A stretch of DNA of 64,000 bases from Sweltsa coloradensis (lineage: Eukaryota; Arthropoda; Insecta; Plecoptera; Chloroperlidae), in the NCBI GenBank assembly GCA_024449915.1, contig JAMZAV010000774.1:124001-188000 (forward strand), read 5' to 3'. The first letter of the stretch is position 1. Each line of letters begins with the position of its first letter. The notes under the pieces are model-generated. The model saw only the letters and a list, made by a program, of their open reading frames with translations. It did not search any database and was not told where the DNA came from. Both the position numbers and the translations under genes were made by a program. Below are positions 21,998 to 31,554 of this stretch, one piece after another.

Positions 21998-22599
21998 TAA
22001 CGATTCACGCCACAAGTCTAGCTAGTGCTGCTATCTAACAGCAACTTACTTGAACTACTTCAGTCAAGCTTTTAGCGGGAATATGAACGTGAAGCTGGCG
22101 GGAAACTTTGAAAAATGCATGACGCACTACGTGAGCCTCATGTGTATGGGAGGACGCGCGTCCTCATGACGCACCCGTATGCGTCACGTGTGTTCATGTG
22201 GTTAATTGCATATTTTGGAGCTCAAACTTACAGAATAATTGAGAAAAGTTCCCAATTTTGGTCTAATTTAGCAGAAAAACAAGATTATTGCCTTCTTTCG
22301 CTACGTCATATTTAGCATCATTTAGTGAAAAAAGTCGTTCATGAAATTTCAGGGTCCCTAACTATAGGTCACTATTATCAAGGTGACGACGTAAGAATAG
22401 TTGCAAGAAAGAGTTGAGGTAGAGGAGATGGGTAGGAACTAGGAAGACTAATCAGGTTAGGAGTGGCCGATGATGCCCTACCTCGAACAGGAGGTGGTGT
22501 CAACACGAAACAGGTAAGGTGTCTGTCTGTATGGCAATTACTATATTGATGCAGATTTAATTAGCATGCTGAGATGGGAATGCGGCCAAGCCAGCTTAC

Positions 22600-22703
22600 C
22601 AGAAACAGCGAGTTGCAGTTTGGAGCGCCCAGATTCCAAGGTCAGCGAGTGGGCGGCAAGCAACACAGAGTGGCGCATCAGGGGCGGAGTCATCGCAAGT
22701 CTG
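22600..22703 (-). ncRNA. Exon of unannotated minus-strand spliced transcript
   Basis: Minus-strand acceptor CTTTTCGTTTCTTTCAG precedes the segment and donor GTAAGC follows. The 104-nt exon is GC-richer than its flanks. It shares CTGACCTTGG plus nearby bases with the exon at 24352-24452. In one frame it has no stop, and it continues the open frame of the exon at 23017-23112. No ATG opens that frame. Confidence 0.5.
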
Positions 22704-23016
22704 CTGAAAGAAACGAAAAGTTACGGTTTAGTGACCAGTGTGAAGAAGGGCTGCATGGTTAGTCCATACGAACACGTATCCGTCATCACAGCAAAGCAAA
22801 TAACATACTCTAGATTTTGTGGATGAATGATTAATGACAGGCTATATAAATTTGATAGAATCATTGGTATTGTTGTACATAAATTATTCTTAGTATTATT
22901 TCAGAGAACAAATTTATCAAATGGAGTATTATTGGAACGTCATATTTTTATTGAATTGAATAATTATTATTGATTGGACTAAAGAAAAGGTGATTAATGT
23001 AGTCAAAATAACTCAC

Positions 23017-23112
23017 CAGTTCTCGTGCTAGCTGCCGATAGTGGAGTCGAGTGGTCTTGGTGCGGCTGATTGCGGGGATGCGGAGTTCTGCTTGGAGGTG
23101 CCATCTTGAGTA
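23017..23112 (-). ncRNA. Exon of unannotated minus-strand spliced transcript
   Basis: Acceptor CTTTTCTTTTAG and donor GTGAGT bracket 96 nt on the minus strand. The length is a multiple of three and two of the three frames are open. It lies between the exons at 24352 and 22600. Confidence 0.5.
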
Positions 23113-23331
23113 CTAAAAGAAAAGAAAAGTACCGTTATGTTTAGGTGTGTGGTCTGATTGGGTCTGGGGGCTGGGGAAACTTGTGCCAACCATCTGATTT
23201 GTTGAGCAATCCAAGCTACATCTTTATACACGGTATTGTTCCGCCACCATAGCAGAGCAATGAACGCGCTCCTCTTAAGTAAATGAATAATATTGTAACG
23301 ATTTAAAGAAACAAAAGGTAGGTGTAGTTTA

Positions 23332-24108
23332 TTGGATGAGCGTAGCGAGCGTAGCGAGCGAAGCGAAGATTCCATTTCACTACACTGGAGAAAAAAATCC
23401 GGAATGTTTTTTTTTTTTTTTTCTTTTTTTTTTTTTGTATTTTGTGTGTTTGTTAACACGATTCCGGCTAAAACAATACTCCGATTGAGATGAAATTTTA
23501 TGGAGGCCTTCGAAATCTCTGAACTTAGAACTGCCACGTTTTTTAGCGCAATCGGGAAAATTTTTCTTATAAAAAACGCAATTTTACGATTTTTTCGATT
23601 TTTAAAAAAATTCTTCGACTTATAACACTTACATGCTTTATCCGATTGTAATGATTTTTTAACAGAACCTTAATTTTATGAATTAAGATATTCGTGTGAA
23701 ATTTAAGCGTAATCGAAAAATTATTTCTCATGAAAATCGAAATTTTACGGGTTTTTTCTTTTTTAAAGCAATTCTTTGACATATAACACCTACATGCTTT
23801 ATCCTATTGTAATGATTTTTTTATAGAACCTTAATTTCATGAATTAATATACTCGTGTAAAATTTGAGCGCAATCGAATAATTATTTCTTATGAAAATTG
23901 CGATTTTACGATTTTTTTCTTTTTTTAAAATTACGATTTATTAAAAAAATTAAGTTAATTTTTTATTTAATTTAATTTAATTAAAAAAAAATCTTCGACT
24001 AAGTAATGATTTTTTCACAGAACAACAGAAAATCCGCGTAACACAATGCAGCTCAATGCACCAATTACGCTCATCCAACAACGCGGCGGGACTTAAGCGT
24101 TTTCCTAG
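23332..24108 (+). mobile_element. Helentron-like element, family A, copy 3 (best ends)
   Basis: Starts TTGGATGAGCG (23332-23342). The inverted partner CGCTCATCCAA is at 24068-24078, a hairpin AACGC...GCGTT at 24080-24101, and the end is CCTAG at 24104-24108 before a T. Three core repeats of about 155-160 bp fill the middle, with AAAATTGCGATTTTACG motifs. This is the layout described for Helentron-derived HINE elements. It sits in an intron of the antisense exon set. Confidence 0.85.
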
Positions 24109-24351
24109 TTATTTAATAGTTAGCTATTGATATTCCAGAAGGGAATACTGCAGAAAGACTAGGCTAAATTTGATACGTAGAAACTTAAATTCAAATTTAT
24201 AAAATAAGGACCTAGGTATGATTGTGTAAAATTAAATTTCTCAAAATTAATAAAGAATTGACTTTTGACTTTTGAACTTCCAGATTTGTAATCAATTGAA
24301 TCTAACAATTTAGAATGGTGAATGGTGATTTAGAGTCAATATAAAACTTAC

Positions 24352-24452
24352 CAGAAGTAATGAGGTGTTTCGAGAGGTCTCAGTCCGAATGATCCCAAGG
24401 TCAGCTGGTGGCGAGCGATGTGGAGCCGGGCTTCCTGGTTTCCTGGTCGCAA
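24352..24452 (-). ncRNA. Exon of unannotated minus-strand spliced transcript
   Basis: Acceptor CTTCTTTCTTTCAATAG and donor GTAAGTTT bracket 101 nt. One frame reads through into the 23017 and 22600 exons without a stop (about 99 codons together), but it has no ATG and does not extend through the exon at 24932. Confidence 0.55.
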
Positions 24453-24931
24453 CTATTGAAAGAAAGAAGGTACATGTTCAGTGTTATGTTCAATCTTTTC
24501 CTTGGTTTGTTGTTTGCAAATAATCTAGGCCTACTTGAGGAAGGATCTGTAATAATATTCAATAAAATTATATTATTATAATTATTTATTTTGCTATTTG
24601 GCAAGTCGAGAAACGCTCCCATGAGTGAATGTTCAGTTGTTCAGTTACATTACAATCCTGATTTTCAGTGAAGGAGGGGGGGGAGGGGGCTGAATCCAAG
24701 TGAGCACTAGTTCCATATCAATCAGATAGCATAGGTACAATTCAGAAGTAACAAAACCCACCAAAAGGGGGGGGGGGGGACTTAATCGTAGACAAAACAA
24801 AAGCCCAAGGACTTTCTAGCAAATTCCACAATATTTTAGCAATAAAATGGAATTGAAATAGTGAAGAATGATAAGTGACAAATTTTACATGGTTTGTAAT
24901 GAAAAATAAATACGGACATAGATCTTCTTAC

Positions 24932-25080
24932 CTTAGGAACATGTCATCCAAAGCATTTTAGTAGCATGTAGTCTAGTTGCACGAGTCAGCAGTAATCACA
25001 CACGTGGGGGCGAGCAGCACACACGTGGGGCGAGTCATCTCGTAGGCGATGACGCATCTAGCAAGGCGAAAGCAAGCATA
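24932..25080 (-). ncRNA. Exon of unannotated minus-strand spliced transcript
   Basis: Acceptor GTTTTCTGTTGTTTCCAG and donor GTAAGAAG bracket 149 nt with a repeated CCCACGTGTGTG word. The frame needed to join the next exon contains TGA and TAA. This exon is therefore untranslated, alternative, or part of a noncoding RNA. Confidence 0.5.
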
Positions 25081-25180
25081 CTGGAAACAACAGAAAACAC
25101 TAGTTACAATGAGGCTGGTTGCGACGAGAATGCAAGCACGTAGCCTAACCCTGACGAGCACACATCAAGAACACAAAACG

Positions 25181-25236
25181 CCAGTCGGGAGTCGAACCCG
25201 GCATGTGGCCTGCTGGCTCCGAGTAAAGAACTAATT
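25181..25236 (-). repeat. tRNA-like T-arm remnant
   Basis: GGGTTCGACTCCCGACTGG on the minus strand is a B-box with stem. No complete tRNA fold is present. Confidence 0.35.
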
Positions 25237-25792
25237 GGGGGGGGGGGGGGGCCACATGGAAGAATTTATTATACGATACTGAATAATTTAATAAACCAAC
25301 CACGAGCTTGCACCAAAAGAAGTGAATGGAAATGTCCAAATGTGTTTTTAAAGAGTGAATAACGTGTAGCAGGCTAACAGGCCCAACTACGAGCGTACGA
25401 CTCACGGGCAAAAGAAGAGAAGTAAATGTATTGTCATAATATGTTGAATATTCTAGTTTGTTTAGCGTCTTGATGATTACATTTCTTCTATTATACACAG
25501 AAGATGATACCACATTCTTCCACGAGATAATTATGTGGAATCGGAATTCGGAACCAGCAGTTGAAACGACTGTGACTCACGCCCCAAGCTTGATATGAAC
25601 AGACAACAGGTCATGTCAAGCTTTTGTATTAATAATGACGAATGAATGAGTTTGGGCTTGTCCCGTGATTTTAGAATATTTGTTTGGCCATGGACTTAGA
25701 ATAGTAGCTGGTTTGACCGCCCATGGAGGGACCTATTCTACCCCGGGCATAGTAACATGGCATAACGCGAGACATCGAGTTCGCTTGATATC

Positions 25793-26040
25793 CAGTGGTG
25801 GATCTAGGGGGACAATCGTCTCTCCCCCCCCCCCCCAAAGGATTTAAGTTTGTTCAAAAATTATAATATAATAAATAATAATCCTGCAAAGTGATGATAA
25901 CATACTAAACTTTATGGAAAATTTAATATTACATTAAATGAAATAAATACTGAACCCTCAACAAAATTTCGGGGCTGAGTTGGGGGGCCGCGCCCCAAGA
26001 CCCCCAGCGTTGCATTGGACCAACTTGATTCCCCCCCACA
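25793..26040. mobile_element. Probable G-rich TIR element, right end unclear
   Basis: CAGTGGTGGATCTAGGGGG at 25793 matches the left-end style of the elements at 36896 and 57694. The interior has their GC-rich hairpin module (GGGGGGCCGCGCCCCAAGA). A partner end and target duplication are not seen. Confidence 0.4.
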
Positions 26041-26045
26041 CACAC

Positions 26046-26168
26046 AACAATGAATTACAGTTTAGTAAATATTTGAAATACCAATATTACAACAACAATG
26101 TATTAAAACACAATTTTGGTAACAACATATTATTTAAAAAAGGATATTTAATGCAACTAATTAATGAA
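26046..26168 (+). repeat. Dispersed repeat paired with 33466-33585
   Basis: TTTAGTAAATATTTGAAATA, TATTACAACAAC and AAAAGGATATTTAATGCA are shared in order with 33466-33585. Probably a SINE or LINE tail. Confidence 0.55.
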
Positions 26169-26759
26169 CCAAGCTTCCCAACTCAACAAAGTTCTAAATC
26201 TGAACGAGAGTAAATTCATATCAGTGACGCTTGTGATCGGAACTCGTTTGCGCCGTTCATTGTCGAGTCCGGCCGGCGTGACCTACACTTGTCTTATCTC
26301 GCCTAGACCGAGGCCACGAACGACTTTGATAACACAATGGAATGCACAGCACCCAGACAGGCAAATTGCTCAAACCTAGGCTACGAGCTAACTAATAATA
26401 CTGGCTAAATGTAGAGTTTAACAGATTAATCCATGTTACTTCGCTGGTGGTGGGATTGGATTGAGACAATGGGTAGGCCGGACTATAATATTTAAAATCG
26501 TCAAACAAGATAAAAATCCTTAGTTTCGGGGGGGATTATTCAACAAACACCTCGCTACGGTATTGCTGCGGCAAATAACTAGCATAGCCATGTGATGAAA
26601 GTACGTGGTTACAACTTTCTGACAATACCTCAAGCTAGGGGCAGGGCTATCACCTATTTTAAGTTAGTATAGGATACATCATACAAGCTGAAATATATTA
26701 TGCACACATTGAACAATAAAATAAATTGGAAGTTCCAATAGTAGCTACATCGAACCTAC

Positions 26760-27480
26760 CCAAGAAATAAAAGCGTGGCGTGGCACAATTTACATTCCAC
26801 CTGCATCATAACATGACTCGATTCAATAAAAGCAATAAAAACACCGAGATGAATCTATTGAAAGCAGGAGATTCTAATATTAAATAAGGCAAGGAAATGG
26901 AATGCTAGAGCCCATATTAAGAAATATTACAAAGAGCGATGGGTATGGCGTGGCACAATCTACCTGCAGCTTAATATGACTCAAATATTAATTAATAAAC
27001 AGAGATTCAAAATTGAAACACGGTGTAACAACATAATTAGCAAATAACAGCTAGATTGATCTTGAAATAGGAATAATTCTAGTAATTAATAAAGCAAGGA
27101 AATAGAATGCTTGTGGCCATGCAATGTAGCGGGTGCGTGCTACAATCTAACTGCAGCACAATGTTACTCAAATATTTAATAAATGCAATCCAATTAAAAC
27201 ATGTGGTCTACAATAATTAATAAACAACAACTAACTGAATCTATAGCAAGCAAGAATGATTAGAATATTAAATAAGATCAAGGAATGCTAGTGGCCATGC
27301 AATATTAGCGTGGCGTGGTACAATCTAACTGCAGCAATGATAATGTCTCTCAAATATTTAATAAGTGCAATAAGATTGAAACAAGTAGTCTACAATAATT
27401 AATAAACAACAGCTAGATGAATCTATAGCAAGCAGGAATGATTCTAATATTAAATAAGAGCAAGGAATGCAAAGCTAACA
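26760..27480. repeat. Diverged tandem array, about four units of 175-185 bp
   Basis: GCGTGGCGTGGCACAAT and variants recur at about 26773, 26945, 27130 and 27307. Each is followed by CTACCTGCAGC-like, CTCAAATATTTAATAA-like and AACAGCTAGATGAATCTA-like blocks. Each unit ends near AATATTAAATAAG and CAAGGAATG. It lies just downstream (minus sense) of the exon at 27506-27718. Confidence 0.75.
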
Positions 27481-27505
27481 AGCAAGCAACAGGAATGTCT
27501 CTTAC

Positions 27506-27718
27506 CTGTGTGCTGTGTTAGTGGAGCGACTGCCTCGTTCAGCGTCTGGCGAGAGATTAGACCGGTTCAGGCCCAGGGTGACTCGGTGACGAAGCCTCGG
27601 TTCTGACGTCGAGCCCCGTCAGCTGATAGTGAGGGGAGGGGGGCAGGTACCCAGTCAGACGAGCAGCCAGGCACGTAGGCCATGAGGGGACCGCAGGGGT
27701 GGCCCACCTGCACCCCAC
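27506..27718 (-). ncRNA. GC-rich exon of unannotated minus-strand transcript
   Basis: On the minus strand a CTTATTGCAG acceptor (alternative 11 nt further in) and a GTAAGAGAC donor bracket 213 nt that are far GC-richer than the flanks. One frame is open from within this exon (after a TGA) through 24352-24452, 23017-23112 and 22600-22703 if the 24932 exon is skipped. No ATG starts it. It could be a 5' or noncoding exon. Confidence 0.45.
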
Positions 27719-28405
27719 CTGCAATAAGATGACCACATTTCGAAACTATAAGAACCATCAGGGTCTCATGTTTTTCGGGGGGGTTGGGGGGGGGGGGGGT
27801 ACTTCATAAGCCACTATTATGTCCTTGTCTGGACCCTTTTCTCATGCAAAACATGTTAACAAATTTCCTCGCTTTCAGTTGAGGCAAGGGTTGCTCCTTT
27901 GTGTCTTCGAGTTGTCAATTGTCTTACACATTTGCAAATGGTACTGCAATAAAATTTGTCCCGAGTATTTGTGATGAAAATATATCAGAAGTGCAAATTG
28001 TCACGCACCTACGCCCATCCATTTGATCTAGTACTGTGGAATGTAATGCATGGTAATTAAGTTAAATGACGATGGTGTTTGGAGGCAAATAAATTAGAAT
28101 AACGACGATAAAATGATTGAAAACGCTCATTAATAGAAAACCGGGTCCTTCAGATGTCCCGGGTTGTGTGGCTCGGGACACCGGGACAGGTGTCTGAGAA
28201 CCAGGACGTCTGGTCACCCTAGAGGTTAATAATAAGCATTGTTTTCGTGGGAATGCCTAGTACAGGGTAAAAACAATTATATCTGGAGTATTTAGGTGAT
28301 TAACTAAGAAATTAGGACATTTTGATAGTTTGTAAGGAATGACCAACAAGGGAATTGCTGTAAGATGGTCTAAATCACAACATTCGTCTCTGACTGAGGG
28401 ATATG

Positions 28406-28654
28406 TTAGATAAAACTCTCAGTCAGAGTTGCCGCGATGGTCAACCGAAGATCTTCTGGGTCGTCGTCGGGGACTTTGACGACAATGACAACACGGACGG
28501 ATGATGACACAGACGGAGATGGCCACGATGTGGGGGAACCCCTGCCCTTCCCATTCGCTTGTGGCTGGTTCTGACCAGCACAGGCTTGTCCAGTGTCCAC
28601 CCCTTGTCCCCCCGTGTCGTCCCTTACGTCCCTCCCTTCGTCTCGATTAGCCAA
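28406..28654 (-). other. Open frame of 82 codons, unassigned
   Basis: The minus strand has a GC-rich open frame with ANRDEGRDVRDD, a SPSVSSSVRVVIVVKVPDDD stretch and PEDLRLTIAATLTESF. Composition looks protein-like, but the only in-frame start is TTG and no splice sites frame it well. It could be a retroelement gag remnant or an exon. I do not recognise it. Confidence 0.25.
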
Positions 28655-29056
28655 GTTGCATAAATGTCGCGCGTAAGGTTAAGCGATAGGCTACCTCTAT
28701 CGGTATTAGCGTCTAGTCTATTAGCGAGTAACAGTATTGATAATATACGATGTTGATGTTGACTACCAACAAGTTATTGTAAACGAAGGAGTAGACCCTG
28801 GACACATCGAATACTGTCTGTAGTGTAGAGTGTAGACATCCGCGACCACATGCAGACTGCACTTTGCCACTAGATATCCTCTATCTATACTCCCATCGGA
28901 CACCTATAGGCCCAACTGATGATTACTTTGCTACTCAACAGTGTTACTAATGACAGTTTGACATTGGAATTTTCTAAGAAAATTATTAAGTATAGGCACA
29001 CTATTTTTTTCATTTTGAATCTATTTATTTAAACCGGCAGTCTACAGACTCTAGAG

Positions 29057-29166
29057 CAGTGGGGGGGGGCGCCAGCCAAAAACCAATGGTGGGGCAAAGA
29101 GCAAAGAAGGGGCAAGGTAATAAACCGAGGGGGCAAGTGCCCCCCACTCCCGTAGCGCCGTCACTG
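29057..29166. mobile_element. Short G-rich TIR-like element
   Basis: CAGTGGGGGGGGGCGCC at 29057 and CGTAGCGCCGTCACTG ending at 29166 are similar to the ends of the G-rich family. No 8-bp duplication was found. Confidence 0.3.
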
Positions 29167-30164
29167 CTTTCCCTGTTAGAACGAGATGTGTCCTACATCT
29201 TTCGCAGCTAGAGTCTTTCCTATAGGCCTACCTACCTGCTCTAGTCCGGAAGAAGCGTTTGGCAATGTCGTGCATTTCAATGTGTTCATTTTAATTTCAA
29301 AGTATGGGACATTATTTAATTGTTTGGTTATTTAAGTTCATTAAAGGTCCATTATGAGATATCAGATAAATCGCAAATTACCTGCGAATTGCAAATGCCG
29401 ATTTTTGGTCGGTCGGATTTGAGAAGCATTCAAAATTTAACGATTTCCTAACCCTCCGGTCCCCGGAGAATTTATTTTTATGTCTTAGTTAGATTAAAAA
29501 AAAAAAAAAACACTTTGTTGATCTTTTGTATGTCTTCTCCCCATCCTCCTCCCCATTCCTCTTCTTCCTCTTCCCCCATCCCCTATCCTCTTTCCCCCTC
29601 TCCAACATTGACTTGAAAACATGTTCCCACGACGCTGGAGAAATATTAAATTAATTCTTAAAGCTGAATAGTTGTACCCCTCCCCCCTGACGCTCCGGTC
29701 TCTGGTTCGATTCCCTGAACACAACTAACTGACCAATTCAGAAACGATTTAATTTTTTAGAATCTTTTAAGGGGACAATTTTTAGCTGATAATGTTAAAT
29801 GCTTTGATATTATTTTGGTGCAATTTGTTGTTATTATTTTTCCAAATTTAGGATTTCGCGTAGCCATTATGAAAAGATAGAAGTACTATTTTGTATGCTT
29901 AGTTAAAATGTGTAACATTTGCAAAGTTTCGAAATTGAGCATTTTAGCCGAAGTTGAAATATCCGTGATTTTTTAAAACTTCTCTCTGTCTGTACACCCT
30001 TTTGGATTTTGAATCATTAATTCATTAACAGCATTGCTATTGACATTAATTATGACACGATAAACTAAAAATTGTTTAAACTTTTTTTTAAATTTTCGTT
30101 CCTATACTTTTCCATCTTTGGCAAAGACGCGGGACAAGCCCTCCTCGTAAAAATGCTATTAGTC
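29167..30164. other. Region upstream of SELENBP1 without features
   Basis: AT-rich sequence with a pyrimidine-rich block at about 29530-29605. No promoter element, exon or repeat can be assigned. Confidence 0.4.
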
Positions 30165-30324
30165 GCGTCCTAGGCGAGTTCGCGCGCGATTTACACAGAC
30201 CTGCCACAAGGTCGGCGGCGAGTACCGGCAGAGAGCTGCAGCTGCTGCAGTCGACGAGTACGACGCCTCCAGTCTAGAAGCAGACACAGGAGGAAGCAGA
30301 CGTAGACGTTCTCGAGGAGAGATC
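30165..30324 (+). promoter_or_regulatory. CpG-rich 5' UTR / promoter-proximal region of SELENBP1
   Basis: A short GC- and CpG-rich block (GTCGCGTCCTAGGCGAGTTC, GCGCGCGATT, GGTCGGCGGCGAGTACCGG) stands out from AT-rich surroundings and runs into the start codon. No TATA box is seen at a convincing distance. Inferred as 5' UTR with a CpG-type promoter. Confidence 0.45.
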
Positions 30325-30340
30325 ATGGCGCAGACTGGTG
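30325..30340 (+). CDS. SELENBP1: SELENBP1 exon 1 (start codon, 5 codons plus 1 nt)
   Basis: ATGGCGCAGACTGGTG then GTGAGT. It encodes MAQTG and ends in phase 1. The ATG follows a CpG-rich leader and matches the short N-terminus of the family before its Cys/Gly-rich stretch. The single-nucleotide overhang is completed by CT of the exon 2 copy starting at 30965, giving Ala. Confidence 0.7.
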
Positions 30341-31493
30341 GTGAGTAGGCAACACTCAATCAATCAATCCTCTACTTCATATGATGTCTCATATCTTATA
30401 AGTTAATAGAATATCACTCACTCTCACGTTCCTTACACTTATTGCCACATCGTTCATTTGAGAGATGAGCGTGTGCGTATGAGTGAAGAGAACAATCAAT
30501 CATTTTGAGTGTGTACATTAATATGTATTAGAAATAAGAATAGAACCCAGGACCTCGGACCACAGTGCTGGATTATCTAGCATTAGCAGACGACCCGGGT
30601 TCCACTCCCGTGGGGGGGGGGGGGGGGCTCGAACAGTCAGAATGGGGAAAAAATTAGTTCACAACACAAAATGGAAAAAAATTTAACAATTGTTTTTTTT
30701 ATGTCTCAAATGTGGCATGTTATTGACACTTCATTTGTTGCTTATAACATTTTTTTTATAATTTAAGATATGGCAATTAAATTACCAAATAAGAAAATGT
30801 CAGTTGTGTGAATAATGGTCAGCGTTGGCGTACATGCTCCCGCTCGACCTTGGCGCGTGCTGGCTAAATTGGTGCTAATTTATACTCGAGTATCACTGTC
30901 TGGTTGTTATTTCAATCAGTGAGTGCATTGTAGCTTCTGACTGGGTATTGCCGTGTGTCGCCAGCTTGCTGTGGAGGAGGGCCCGGGTACGCGAGCCCGC
31001 TGGACGCCATGGAGCGCGCATGGTCACCTAGGTTGTTATTTCATCATGGGATGTACTCTACTGTATGCAGTGTCGCCAGCTGCTGGAGGCAGGGCCGGAG
31101 TACGCGAGCCCGCTGGACGCCATGGAGCGCGGGCCCAGGGAGCGGATCCTCTACATCCCGTGCATCCAGCCCGAGAAGCTCGCCCCCGACTACCTGGCCA
31201 CCGTCGACATCGACCCGGAGAGTCCAGACTACTGCAAGGTAACCTGAGGAGTGTTGACGTTTCGACTCTCATAAGCCGGGCATTCTCAGGAGGCTTTCTA
31301 GAGTTCAGACTACTGCAAGGTAACTCGAGGAGTATTGACGTTTCGACTCTCATAAGCCGGGCATTTTCAGGAGGCTTTCTAGAGTCCAGACTACTGCAAG
31401 GTAACCCTTCCGGAGATTGACCGTGCATAAGAGGGGCTAAGTGGGTCCCCAAACATGCTTGACGTTTCGACTCTTACGACGACGACGACGACG

Positions 31494-31554
<61 letters not shown>

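Noticed and set aside
23028..23537. 169-codon minus-strand frame
   Set aside because: It crosses the end of the Helentron-like copy at 23332 and an antisense exon in a different frame; poly-K and SLRSLRSLRSS stretches come from the element end.
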